From the NCBI GenBank assembly GCA_001275005.1, contig JWZX01000156.1, forward strand, positions 1-10,459: 10,459 bases of DNA, in the 5' to 3' direction. The stretch comes from Chrysochromulina tobinii. Taxonomy: Eukaryota; Haptophyta; Prymnesiales; Chrysochromulinaceae. Position 1 is the first letter of the stretch; every line of letters starts with the position of its first letter. Positions 1-7,303 of this stretch are shown piece after piece. Position numbers and translations under genes: made by a program. Below the pieces are notes generated by a model. The model was not told the origin of the DNA. It ran no database searches and was given only the letters and a program-made list of their open reading frames with translations.

Positions 1-687
1 GGTCAAAGCAGAGGCACCCGCACCCATGCCACCTCGGATGCGCAAAATCCCCACCAGTCGCTCCCCTGCCGCCTCTGCCGACGCCGCCTCTGCCTCCGTC
101 GCCGCTCCGGCCGCCGGCAGCGCAACGTCCGTCTTCTTCCGCCTACGGTTGGCGGCCCTGGCGATGAGCTTGGGGATCTTGGTGCACGAGATGATGAAGA
201 TGTGCACGGCGGAGATAACCACGAAGAGCCAGAGGCGAGGATTCGTGAGGAACCAATGCAGAACTATGAGGATAGAGAGCGCGCCGTCCTTGTCGCGGTT
301 GAACGCATTGAACGCCAAGAGCTCCTCGATGAATCGAATGGCCGCGTCGATGAAATACCACACGGTGGCGCGCGGCTTCGCCCACTGGCTTTGCTTCAGG
401 GCACCCATCATGCCATCGAGAGGGCAAGTGCGAGAGATGAGCCCCATCGCAGGCTCACGCATCCACTGGGTGCCATGGGCGGTGAAATCGGCGGGGAAAG
501 CGACGCCGCTGCTTACCGTGGCTGCTGCCGCAGCAAGCGACGAGTTGTAGGGCGGCGGGGCTGAACAACGGGCCTGAGTGGCATTATCGCCGCCGGCCGA
601 GCCGATCATCGGGGTCGAAACCTTGCCCAGGAGCGGATCGAGTCGAATTGAGACCGTCAAGAGCGCGAGGAGAGAACTGTAGGCCAT
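1..687 (-). CDS. Partial membrane protein of unknown function (5' part, runs off left edge)
   Basis: An open frame starts at ATG 687 and has no stop to base 1, giving at least 229 residues. An in-frame TGA lies about 30 bases upstream of the ATG, so this is the first possible start in a single-exon model. Third codon positions are mostly G/C (17 of 20 in the stretch I counted, 361-420), as in the neighbours, while the overlapping plus-strand frames lack this. The N-terminus is mildly hydrophobic (residues 4-11, possibly a signal peptide). Two hydrophobic segments lie at about 136-147 and 152-168 (VLHWFLTN, then LWLFVVISAVHIFIIS), followed by a basic stretch (NRRRKK, 180-185) and an Ala/Glu-rich segment (190-209). 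The WYFIDAAIRFIEEL stretch at 110-123 looks amphipathic. I do not recognise the family. The basic run after the second segment suggests a cytosolic face. A GTAAG at about 513 could be a splice donor, but the frame stays open across it. Confidence 0.7.
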   Translation of the reverse strand, partial: MAYSSLLALLTVSIRLDPLLGKVSTPMIGSAGGDNATQARCSAPPPYNSSLAAAAATVSSGVAFPADFTAHGTQWMREPAMGLISRTCPLDGMMGALKQSQWAKPRATVWYFIDAAIRFIEELLAFNAFNRDKDGALSILIVLHWFLTNPRLWLFVVISAVHIFIISCTKIPKLIARAANRRRKKTDVALPAAGAATEAEAASAEAAGERLVGILRIRGGMGAGASALT

Positions 688-875
688 TGACGCGATGCTG
701 TTCAACACAACGCGTCATAGTTTTCAGATACAGTAGTTTCGTCGCATTACCCGCGCTCACCCGTCGTGATGCTTCCGCTCGATTTAGCGAACTACTTGAC
801 TGAAGACCGTAAATCACTACATGTACATTTACATTGTGCGCTATGGCCGCCTTCACGAGCTACATTTCACGAGCA
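688..875. promoter_or_regulatory. Spacer: promoter side of the left-edge gene and 3' end of the lectin gene
   Basis: This 188-bp spacer is clearly more AT-rich than its flanks. Read on the minus strand it follows the stop of the lectin gene and precedes the ATG of the left-edge gene. It holds a TGTAA pentamer (minus, 829-833) 43 bases after the lectin stop, set in TGTAAATGTACATGTA. That is a candidate poly(A) signal if this organism uses the green-algal type. A 9-base direct repeat TTCACGAGC occurs at 852-860 and 866-874. I see no TATA box I would defend. Confidence 0.35.
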
Positions 876-2561
876 TCACGCGTCAGCAGCAACGACGACG
901 CACGCCTTGTTCTCGGAGCCCCCAGGCCGCAAGCGCACGCAGAAGCGCTGCGGCGGCGCAGAGGCAGTAGCTCTGCCCACGGGCTGCTCTTCGAGCTCAA
1001 ACCTCTGGTCGCCGCCGCCCGCGTCCCCGCCTTGCTCCTCGCAAGCCCATGCAGCGAAGCTCGCCGCCTCTGCAAAGAAGCGAAGGCACACGCCCGGGTC
1101 GGCTTGCCAATGAAAGGTGCCAGCAGCGACGACGGCCGCCGCTGTGCCGTGCGTGGGCGCAAAGGACCATCGCTGAGCCATGTCGTGCACGGCACATCGG
1201 GCGGGCTCGAGCATGCGAAAGCGTCCCGGCGCTCGTAGGCACATTGGGGTTGCGGGAGGAGGCAGCTCGCTGTCGCCTCCTAATGGGACGGTCGCCGCTG
1301 CGGAGACGAAGGCGACGGTGATGGCGGCCGGCTGAGGGGCGGCTTGCAGGCAGCGGCGCATCTCAAATCGCGTGGCTGCCGCGAGTGAGACACAGTAGCG
1401 GCGGGCGGCACCGTCCCATGCGAAGCGTTGGCTCTGGCTCAGTAGCGGGTCACCTGCGAGGGATGCCTGGCCCGAGGCGATCCTTAAGCACGGGCGCACA
1501 TGTGCGAGCTGCTGCTGCGCGGAGCTGAGCGAGCTGAGCTCGAGGCACTGGCCCGGCGGCAGGATGGACGGGGCGAAGCTGCCGCCGCTGTGATTGAAGC
1601 GCCAGAGCTGTGAAGGGTCGGTGGATGAGCACGGCTTCGCGGCCACAGCTGCGCCCGGCGCGCTATTGGAATCGCTCTCCGTTGTAGACGGTGCGAGGGC
1701 GAGACAGAGCGCATCGCCCGCCCAAGAGAGGAGCACCGCCCCGTCGGAGGCTGCCGGCTGCACGCACGCGATGCCCGCTGAGGAGGCAGTGCACAGCTTG
1801 CCGCCACTCGTAGCCGCAGCAGCAGAGGCCGAATCGGCGGCAGCTGCCACCGCCATCGGGCTCATGAAGCGCTGGTTTGGCTTGTTCGGAGCATCACATG
1901 GCCAAGTTCCCCACTGGCCTCCGTTGCTCGCAAAGCGGTCGAGGCACAGATGAAGCACCCCTGCCGTCGAGGCGTAGTGGAGGGTCGCAGCGGAGCCGCT
2001 CGCCACGACGCCCTGGGGCCAAGTGAGTTGCCAGCGCTGCTGCGGGCTCGGGCTGCAACTGGTCTCGAGCAAAGGCTGCATCGGCGCCTCCACCTGCAGG
2101 CAGCTCGCACTCCCTTCGGCGTGCAGCTGAATCGGAGGGCCCGCGCCGCGGCTCTCGCTCGCATCAGCGTCCCTAGTGCCAGCAGCAGCTGTGGCATCGC
2201 CGCCGTCGAAGGCGAGGGCTCGCGTCGGCTCGGACATCCGCTGAGTGAGGCAGGTGGCGGGCAGGGCGAGGAGGCAGAAGCGGCGAGCTAGAGGCTCGAA
2301 GACGAACTCGGAGTGCGCAAACTCGCAAGCCCACACCCCAAAGCTGCCCAGGTCGGCAAACCAAGTCAGGCATTGGGAAGGATCGTTTGCGCGTCGCAGC
2401 TCCTTCGCTGCAGACTCCCACTGCCACAGCTGTCGCGACTGGTCGTCGTTACTCACGTCGCCACCGCCACCCTCGTGATCTTCACATGGCTCCCTTGCCA
2501 CAATGGCGAGCGCGCCGCGGTACGCAAGGCACCCAGCGTGCGGTGGCTGCTGCAGCTGCAC
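876..2561 (-). repeat. Ricin-B-like repeat region inside the lectin gene
   Basis: This part encodes roughly residues 675-1235 of the lectin protein. One module recurs: a Cys-Leu segment with FA and WACE, a Q-R-F or Q-x-W motif, then R-F/Y-C-V/L-x-L and a further Cys. The clearest pair is CLTWFADLGSFGVWACE (residues 738-754) and CLRFFAEAASFAAWACE (1166-1182). A weaker copy is CLDRFASNGGQWGTWPCD (880-897). The RFC/RYC follow-up occurs at about 768, 1062 and 1213. The copies are diverged at DNA level, so these are old protein repeats and not recent tandem duplications. Confidence 0.65.
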
Positions 2562-4583
2562 ACGCTGCCCCTGCGCCGGCAGCGCCGCCGCCGCCATCAC
2601 CGCCGCTTCTAGACCGGTGGCGGGGGCCACCGAGGGAGGCGGACGAGCGATGTGCCTCCCCACGCCCTCTGCCACCGCCCCGTCGACCGCCAAGTCTGAA
2701 ACCGCCAAGACTGGCATGAGCATGGGAGCTGGCGACGGGGGCGACAGCGCGGCGCGCAGCGCGGCGCTCGTCTCGGCCCGCCCCACGAGCCCACGCGCCG
2801 CCTCGGCCGCATCCAGGGCCATCCGCTCGTCCGTGTATGCCCCCGCGATTCGATACTTGTGTTGGAGGTAGTGGCCGATGGCGTGGTGCTCGCGCGCACT
2901 CAGGACACGGTTGTAGTGGATCACCTCGGCCACGTCGCCGTGGAACCGGCGTGTGCGGCTGCTGCCCGAGCCGCCTATCTGCGCGAGGCCGGAGCCCGCC
3001 GTGGCACTGGAGACAAAGTCAGCAACCGCCGCGGGCGCGCCGTCGAACCACGCGTGGTAGGCGCCGTGGTCGCTGTCCACAGTCACCACGAGCACGTGTA
3101 GCGCGCCATCGTCCATCTTGTCGGCCGTGAACCCGTTGAGGTACTCGCCTTCACCGGGCTGCCCTCGACCACCGTATGCGGCGGCGCCGGGCTGGCCGAC
3201 GACACCCGCGATGCAGAGCACGCCTGCCCAGAAAGCGGGCTCGCCCAGGCAGTACAGGGGCTTCACCTTGGAGCCGCGCCCGGGGAAGCCATCACGGCGC
3301 GTTCGACCGACGAGCAGGACGCTCATCGAGTCGCTCGGTACGACGCTCAGGCCGGCGGCCTCAAGGAAGGCTGCACCGGGCGCGTACTCGAACCGGACCA
3401 TGGCGCGGCCCGAGTGCTCGTCGTGACGCAGCCGAGGGCCGTCGCTCACTGCATCACCAGCGGCGGCGGCCGCGGCAGCGCCCACACCCTCCAAGACACG
3501 ACCCTCCAAGTCCGCTGAAGCATCGTCCTCGGTCACGGCGAGAGGGTCGGAGCGGTCGGCGGGTGTGCCGCCCCTCCGACGTGCGTGGTGCCCATGCCCA
3601 CTCTGATCGCGCCACTCATGCACTGGCGCCCCCTCCAAGAGGCCCATCACCTCGAGGCTCGACGCATCCAGATGCAACACCAACGTGGACGACGCACACG
3701 GGCCTGTGAAACTGACCTCGTTCAGGCGGAAGCAGTTGCGCTCGGCGCGCCGCGCATTGCTCACCGTGTGCACGAGCAGCCGGTACTCGCGGAAGTCGCC
3801 TGGACGGCGCACCTCGTAGCTCTGCCTCTGCGGCTGGTCGCACGTGTGCTGACGCTTGCGAGAGGCACCCAGGGCGGCGCTGCAGCTGATGCCGGCATCC
3901 TGCCGTATCCGAAGGAGGGTCGTGTATGGCTCGTGTGGCTCGGAGCGCCCTTGCAGCTCCCACGAGCGCGGATAGTCCGCCGGCGCGTCCGAGGAGAGCG
4001 TGATCGTCGCGACCGCCGTCGGCGTGTCGAAGGTGAAGCCGAGCGTCCAGGGGCTCATCGGCAGGCCGCAGCTCGAGTGGAAGAAGGTGAACTCGTCGCC
4101 GTCGAAGGCGTGAACGGCGGGGTGGCGCTCGAGGCCATCACTCCCTCGGTACACGCTTGACGCGTGCGCGGCGCGGCCGCTGCTGCTCGCGGTCTGCACG
4201 GTGCACGCGGACTGCGACGTCAGCAGCTCGACGGCAGCGTCCTGCAACGCCACGTGCTCGGCACCATCGTTGCCGCCGACCTCGTGGTCCGCAACGACGC
4301 GGACGCGGGCAGCACCGACAATGTTCGGTGCCTTATCTGCGTCCACTTCAACTGGCTCCACGGGGTCCTCTCGAATCTGCATCGAGGGCAAATCAGGCGC
4401 GGCAGCGGGCACGGCTGTGGGTGGAGGAGAAGTCGATGGCGGACGAGGCGTCGGCGACGATGAGGATGAGGTGACGGGTCCTGCTTTGGCGTCGCCTTCG
4501 AGGAAGCGGTCGGCACAGAGCAGGAATAGCAGGAGCCAGCAGAAGAGGCCACCGACGACGTGGCGCTTCTTACAGCGCACCAT
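876..4583 (-). CDS. Discoidin + LamG-like + ricin-B-like multi-lectin protein, N-terminal membrane anchor or signal
   Basis: The product is 1235 residues from ATG 4583; an in-frame ATG at 4637 would add 18. I prefer 4583 because it puts two lysines and an arginine directly before a hydrophobic core (about residues 9-24, VVGGLFCWLLLFLLCA), a signal anchor or signal peptide. A Pro/Ser/Thr linker follows (35-62). Residues about 126-294 resemble an F5/8 type C (discoidin) domain: HPAVHAFDGDEFTFFHS, WTLGFTFD, YPRSWELQGR and a closing FRLNEVSFTG. Residues about 297-582 resemble a LamG/concanavalin-like domain: LVLHLDASSL, VHEWRDQSGHGHHA, HAWFDG, FHGDVAEVIHYNRVLSAREH. Residues about 675-1235 are Cys-rich, with seven Q-x-W/F motifs (718, 849, 904, 992, 1052, 1137, 1193) and repeats of the type CL..FA...F..WACE, as in ricin-B-type beta-trefoils. 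The likely role is glycan binding at the cell surface or in the secretory pathway; that is inference. No catalytic domain is visible. The gene is a single exon. Confidence 0.85.
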   Translation of the reverse strand: MVRCKKRHVVGGLFCWLLLFLLCADRFLEGDAKAGPVTSSSSSPTPRPPSTSPPPTAVPAAAPDLPSMQIREDPVEPVEVDADKAPNIVGAARVRVVADHEVGGNDGAEHVALQDAAVELLTSQSACTVQTASSSGRAAHASSVYRGSDGLERHPAVHAFDGDEFTFFHSSCGLPMSPWTLGFTFDTPTAVATITLSSDAPADYPRSWELQGRSEPHEPYTTLLRIRQDAGISCSAALGASRKRQHTCDQPQRQSYEVRRPGDFREYRLLVHTVSNARRAERNCFRLNEVSFTGPCASSTLVLHLDASSLEVMGLLEGAPVHEWRDQSGHGHHARRRGGTPADRSDPLAVTEDDASADLEGRVLEGVGAAAAAAAGDAVSDGPRLRHDEHSGRAMVRFEYAPGAAFLEAAGLSVVPSDSMSVLLVGRTRRDGFPGRGSKVKPLYCLGEPAFWAGVLCIAGVVGQPGAAAYGGRGQPGEGEYLNGFTADKMDDGALHVLVVTVDSDHGAYHAWFDGAPAAVADFVSSATAGSGLAQIGGSGSSRTRRFHGDVAEVIHYNRVLSAREHHAIGHYLQHKYRIAGAYTDERMALDAAEAARGLVGRAETSAALRAALSPPSPAPMLMPVLAVSDLAVDGAVAEGVGRHIARPPPSVAPATGLEAAVMAAAALPAQGQRVQLQQPPHAGCLAYRGALAIVAREPCEDHEGGGGDVSNDDQSRQLWQWESAAKELRRANDPSQCLTWFADLGSFGVWACEFAHSEFVFEPLARRFCLLALPATCLTQRMSEPTRALAFDGGDATAAAGTRDADASESRGAGPPIQLHAEGSASCLQVEAPMQPLLETSCSPSPQQRWQLTWPQGVVASGSAATLHYASTAGVLHLCLDRFASNGGQWGTWPCDAPNKPNQRFMSPMAVAAAADSASAAAATSGGKLCTASSAGIACVQPAASDGAVLLSWAGDALCLALAPSTTESDSNSAPGAAVAAKPCSSTDPSQLWRFNHSGGSFAPSILPPGQCLELSSLSSAQQQLAHVRPCLRIASGQASLAGDPLLSQSQRFAWDGAARRYCVSLAAATRFEMRRCLQAAPQPAAITVAFVSAAATVPLGGDSELPPPATPMCLRAPGRFRMLEPARCAVHDMAQRWSFAPTHGTAAAVVAAGTFHWQADPGVCLRFFAEAASFAAWACEEQGGDAGGGDQRFELEEQPVGRATASAPPQRFCVRLRPGGSENKACVVVAADA

Positions 4584-4660
4584 TGGCGGAGGGCAGCGCT
4601 GACGACCTACACCCTGTCGTGATTGGACAAATTGCATGCTATCATAATGATCTTTCTCAA

Positions 4661-4694
4661 TTTAGACTCGACCCCGCTTCAGACTCGACCCCGC
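4661..4694. repeat. 17-bp tandem duplication in the divergent promoter
   Basis: The unit TTTAGACTCGACCCCGC (4661-4677) is followed directly by TTCAGACTCGACCCCGC (4678-4694). They match at 16 of 17 bases. Confidence 0.9.
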
Positions 4695-4695
4695 A

Positions 4696-4720
4696 CGGCA
4701 TGTGTTCACACCGTATGCCG
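4696..4720. repeat. Interrupted palindrome in the divergent promoter
   Basis: Arms CGGCAT (4696-4701) and ATGCCG (4715-4720) are perfect inverse complements. Inside, GTGT-TC-ACAC (4702-4711) continues the symmetry, with a 3-base bulge (CGT, 4712-4714). It could be a protein-binding site or a hairpin in a long 5' UTR; neither can be shown here. Confidence 0.5.
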
Positions 4721-4783
4721 CACGCGATTTGTCGAGGCGCTAGCGCTCGTGGCGTGCGCTGCGCGCGCACCCCTCACGCCGCC

Positions 4784-5350
4784 ATGTCGCTCGATGCGGC
4801 TGTCACGAGTGCGATCGCGGCGCTACCCGAGGCCGAGCGCGCGCTCGGCGAAGCGCTCTCGCAGGACGCGATCGCGACTGGTCAGACCGACCTGCTCGCT
4901 GTGAGCAACGGCCACGTCCATCTGGTGCAGAACGCCAGCCGCGGCGCACGATGCCTCAAGTTTGCATGGTCTCAGAGCGACGAAGAGGTGATGATCATCG
5001 TCAAGGTGCCGAGCGGCACCAAGGCCAAGGCCGTCAAGCTCGACGTGGGTACGAGGAGGCTGACGCTCGCTGTGCTCGGCGAGGTGATCATCAGTGGCGA
5101 TCTTGCCCATATGGTGCTACCCGAGGGCTGCACCTTCGGCATCGAGGATGCGACGGACGGCGGCAGGCTGGTGACTGTCACGCTCGCAAAATCGGGCAAG
5201 CCAGAGTGGAAGACGGTGTGTGTGGGCGGTCCGGAGCTGCCGAGCATCACCAAGGGCACGAGCGTCGACTCGAGCGACCTAAGCGTGGAGCAGCGTGCTG
5301 AGCTGATGAGGAGCTGCGGCGTCGAATTAGCGTTCAATAAAGCCAGTTAA
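4784..5350 (+). CDS. CS-domain (NudC/p23-like) co-chaperone-type protein
   Basis: The product is 188 residues from ATG 4784, which sits in a good Kozak-like setting (GCCGCCATG). The frame stays open upstream, with other ATGs at 4700 and 4715, but the sequence there looks non-coding. Residues about 56-150 match the CS fold of NudC and p23/Sgt1 proteins: FAWSQSDEEVMIIVKVP (first strands), a KLDVGTRRLTLAVLGEVIISGDL segment at about 85-107, then a V-LPEGCTFGIED turn and a final strand ending in EWKTVCVGG. The W near the start of the first strand and the late E-W pair are typical of NudC-type CS domains. Flanks are short: a helical N-terminus (1-50, possible coiled coil) and a C-terminal helix with VEQRAELMRSCG (168-179). 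CS proteins of this size usually act as Hsp90 co-chaperones or in dynein-related folding. Which one applies here is not decidable. The gene diverges from the lectin gene and converges on the methyltransferase gene. Confidence 0.85.
   Translation: MSLDAAVTSAIAALPEAERALGEALSQDAIATGQTDLLAVSNGHVHLVQNASRGARCLKFAWSQSDEEVMIIVKVPSGTKAKAVKLDVGTRRLTLAVLGEVIISGDLAHMVLPEGCTFGIEDATDGGRLVTVTLAKSGKPEWKTVCVGGPELPSITKGTSVDSSDLSVEQRAELMRSCGVELAFNKAS
5336..5341 (+). terminator. AATAAA hexamer inside the last codons of the CS-domain gene
   Basis: A perfect AATAAA lies seven bases before the TAA stop (5348-5350). If it is the working poly(A) signal, cleavage would fall about 10-30 bases later, giving an extremely short 3' UTR. 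That would suit the 37-bp gap to the oppositely oriented gene. It may also be chance, as it encodes part of Asn-Lys. Confidence 0.35.
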
Positions 5351-5387
5351 CGTCTCGAAGAAAACATTCAGCCTCGGTCGCTCACTT

Positions 5388-6125
5388 TTACAACCCACGT
5401 GAGTACAGGAATGCCGGCCCTTGATCGGGAATGTACAGCTCTTGCTTGGCTCGAGTTGCCTGGAGCTCGTCCAGATCGGCGATGAATGCAAAGGGATCGG
5501 GCTTCGCGGCGTGTCCAGCCAAGCGGGAGCCGCCGTCCACGCAACGCATGTGGGCCATTCCCGGGATCTGGTAGCGCTGCGAGATGATCCGCGCGCCTGC
5601 AACCAAGGCCCTCTCGAAGAGAGGCAGCAAGGCCTCGAGTTGTCGAGGCACAAGGAAGCAGAAGATGACGGTGGCGGCGTTGAAGTCGGGAGTGAGCATG
5701 TAGCGCGAGATGCCCGACTCGGTGAGCGTGAGCCGGTCTGGCCCGATGCCAGAGGAGACGGCGAGCGCGCGTGCGCTCGCGACGCGCTCCGAATCAATCT
5801 CGCAGCCGCAGCCTGTGCAATTTGTGAGTGTGATGATGCCACACAGAAGCGCGCCGTCACCAAAGCCCAAGTCGCAAACGACATCACTCGCCAATATCGA
5901 CCCGAGGGTCACCAGCCTCGCGTACTGCTCACACGGCGTGGCCACGAACGGTGAGAAGCATGCTCTCTCGATTTCATCGGCGGCGGCCACATTGCCTGCC
6001 TCGTCGATTGATGCTCCGCCAAGTGCTCCTTCGGCCAAGTGCTTTCTGAGCGACGCTGCTGCACAGTCCGCTGGTCCGGGTCGGACTGCGTTCGGGACCC
6101 TTTGTGGCTGGCATGGACCGTGCAT
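5388..6125 (-). CDS. FAM173/ATPSCKMT-like class I SAM-dependent methyltransferase
   Basis: The product is 245 residues from ATG 6125, the only Met before the fold. A Rossmann-type motif I is present (VCDLGFGDG, 83-91), followed by an acidic strand-2 end (GCEID, 107-111, E109 the likely ribose-binding residue). The order of landmarks fits the FAM173 lysine methyltransferases: PFVATP (59-64) before motif I, then SERVASARA, an ATVIFCFLVP strand (150-160) with a following helix, and GARIISQRYQIPGM (177-190). Known members methylate a lysine on mitochondrial ATP synthase subunit c or on adenine nucleotide translocase and carry an N-terminal membrane or targeting segment. Here the first 55 residues show no membrane span, only a mildly basic N-terminus, so location is open. 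Substrate is not predictable. The usual aromatic residue of post-motif IV is not obvious. The stop overlaps a TGTAA (5388-5392, minus). Confidence 0.75.
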   Translation of the reverse strand: MHGPCQPQRVPNAVRPGPADCAAASLRKHLAEGALGGASIDEAGNVAAADEIERACFSPFVATPCEQYARLVTLGSILASDVVCDLGFGDGALLCGIITLTNCTGCGCEIDSERVASARALAVSSGIGPDRLTLTESGISRYMLTPDFNAATVIFCFLVPRQLEALLPLFERALVAGARIISQRYQIPGMAHMRCVDGGSRLAGHAAKPDPFAFIADLDELQATRAKQELYIPDQGPAFLYSRGL

Positions 6126-6490
6126 GCGGCGGCCGGCAAGGTCACATGCAATGTCAGGGACGTGTGAACGTTAACACGACAGACGCGACAACCAATGCTA
6201 CGTGTGTACTCCTCCCGCGACGTCAAAACTGTCAAACTCCTAAAAGCGATCTCGGGCGCCCACCCCGACGCGGGTGCTCAATGCAGGGACCGCGTGAAGC
6301 TCAGTAAAATCACGACGCGGTCCCGGCTCAAGTGTGTGGTCTCTGGTTTTGATTTGAGGGCTCAGTCCCGTGACTGTCCCGCGACACCTTTCTCAAGGTA
6401 AACGTAAAGGTCCAGCACTCACCACTCTCACAGGTTGGAACGAGCAGGGCTCGCATTGAGGGCTCGATGACCTCTCTTTCGCGCGGCCTC
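6126..6490. other. 365-bp spacer: methyltransferase promoter and 3' flank of the coiled-coil gene
   Basis: Both flanking genes are on the minus strand, so this holds the 3' UTR of the coiled-coil gene (near 6490) and the promoter of the methyltransferase (near 6126). Codon-position bias is absent in all frames I read. The main structure is a perfect 10-bp inverted repeat (6286-6324). Neither TGTAA nor AATAAA is seen on the minus strand after the coiled-coil stop. GTTAAC lies at 6170-6175. I see no RNA gene. Confidence 0.5.
6286..6324. repeat. Perfect 10-bp inverted repeat with 19-base loop
   Basis: GGGACCGCGT (6286-6295) pairs fully with ACGCGGTCCC (6315-6324). The loop is AT-richer (GAAGCTCAGTAAAATCACG). 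The element lies about 165 bp upstream of the methyltransferase ATG and about 170 bp past the stop of the coiled-coil gene, so it could be an upstream binding site pair or a 3' hairpin. Confidence 0.75.
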
Positions 6491-7303
6491 TCAAGAAAGG
6501 GGCACCGCAGCAGTTCCCTTTGCCCCCAACTTGAGAATCTCGACAAATGTGAAGAACCACTCGGCCTCCGCCGCCTCGCTTTTGCACACGACATCCGTCT
6601 GGACACCTGCCGCGTCGAGGAGCCTCTCAGGCAGCAGCACGGCGAGCTTCTCCATGAGAGCCTCCCTGCTCTTGACAAAGAGAGCGTGGCGCACCTGCTG
6701 CAAGCCTGCCTCGATGCCAAAGTGCTCAAAGGCCGCCGTCATCGACTGGAAGTGGCGCGCTGCTTCGGCGCCCTTGGCCTTCGTGACGAGCGCCAGCCCA
6801 TCTACCTCTCGAATCTCGCACTGGAAGACGATGAGCGGGCCACTGAGGTACCGCTGCGTGAGCTCCAGATCGATGCCAAGATCCGAGAGCACCTTGGGAA
6901 GCTTGACAATCAAGCCTGTGGCCACCTCTTTGCACACCCGCTCGTCTTTCACCACCCTCTGCGCCAACTTCGTCGCCGCGCGCCCTGCGAATCCGAAGCC
7001 CATCTTCTCGCCCACCTTGGATGCGACCACCTCATCCTTGTTGAGCACGATCACGTTCAGAAAGAAGACGGGCCGCTCGGCAGCGGCAGCGCTCGCGGCG
7101 CTCGTCGTCGTGCTACGAGAGGAAGCTGCGGGCGTTGATGAGGCCTTGGCGATTGATTGCTGCTGCTGGGCGAGCTTTGACTCCAGCTCAATTATTTTGT
7201 GCTTCGAAGCGGTGAGCTCGGCATCCTTTGCGTCAAGGGTGGCTTGGTATATCTCATCGAGCCTCGGGGTGGCCTCGGAGCCGCACGTGGAGCCCATGTC
7301 CAT
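6491..7303 (-). CDS. Coiled-coil protein with an unrecognised C-terminal domain
   Basis: The first ATG of the frame is 7303, giving 270 residues. A second in-frame ATG at 7297 has a better context (G at -3 and +4) and may be the true start. The frame can be extended upstream only to non-ATG codons. Residues about 15-52 form a likely coiled coil (LDEIYQATLDAKDAELTASK, then IIELESKLAQQQQ). An Ala/Ser/Thr linker follows (54-76). Residues about 78-258 form one compact domain that begins with a hydrophobic strand (VFFLNVIVLNKDEVVASKVG), continues with a Gly/Phe turn (GFGFAGRAATKLAQ) and VCKEVATGLIVKLPKVLSDL, and has a later strand LSGPLIVFQCEIREVDGLAL. It ends in alternating helices. There is no signal peptide or clear membrane span. 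I cannot assign a family. It shares a 175-bp divergent promoter with the dioxygenase gene. Confidence 0.75.
   Translation of the reverse strand: MDMGSTCGSEATPRLDEIYQATLDAKDAELTASKHKIIELESKLAQQQQSIAKASSTPAASSRSTTTSAASAAAAERPVFFLNVIVLNKDEVVASKVGEKMGFGFAGRAATKLAQRVVKDERVCKEVATGLIVKLPKVLSDLGIDLELTQRYLSGPLIVFQCEIREVDGLALVTKAKGAEAARHFQSMTAAFEHFGIEAGLQQVRHALFVKSREALMEKLAVLLPERLLDAAGVQTDVVCKSEAAEAEWFFTFVEILKLGAKGTAAVPLS

Larger units (their letters stand above)
4584..4783. promoter_or_regulatory. Shared divergent promoter region of the lectin and CS-domain genes
   Basis: The 200 bp between the two chosen ATGs must hold both 5' ends. The middle (about 4620-4665) is AT-rich, and GC rises towards the CS-domain gene. 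It holds a 17-bp tandem duplication (4661-4694) and an interrupted palindrome (4696-4720), annotated separately. A CCAAT-like ATTGG lies at 4622-4626. No clear TATA box is visible. If the lectin gene starts at 4637, the region shrinks to 146 bp. Confidence 0.5.

Noticed and set aside
26-564. Plus-strand frames of 174 and 120 codons at the left edge
   Set aside because: They are opposite the minus-strand membrane protein, which has the G/C third-position bias and hydrophobic segments; the plus frames look like random Arg/Ala/Ser-rich shadows.
3585-4160. 191-codon plus-strand frame
   Set aside because: It is antisense to the discoidin-like domain and has no recognisable motif.
4583-4783. N-terminal extension of the CS-domain protein
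   Set aside because: The longest form would start at TTG, and the added part has no coding bias and overlaps the promoter repeats.
6286-6324. Bacterial-type intrinsic terminator
   Set aside because: The loop is too long, no T-run follows, and the window is eukaryotic.
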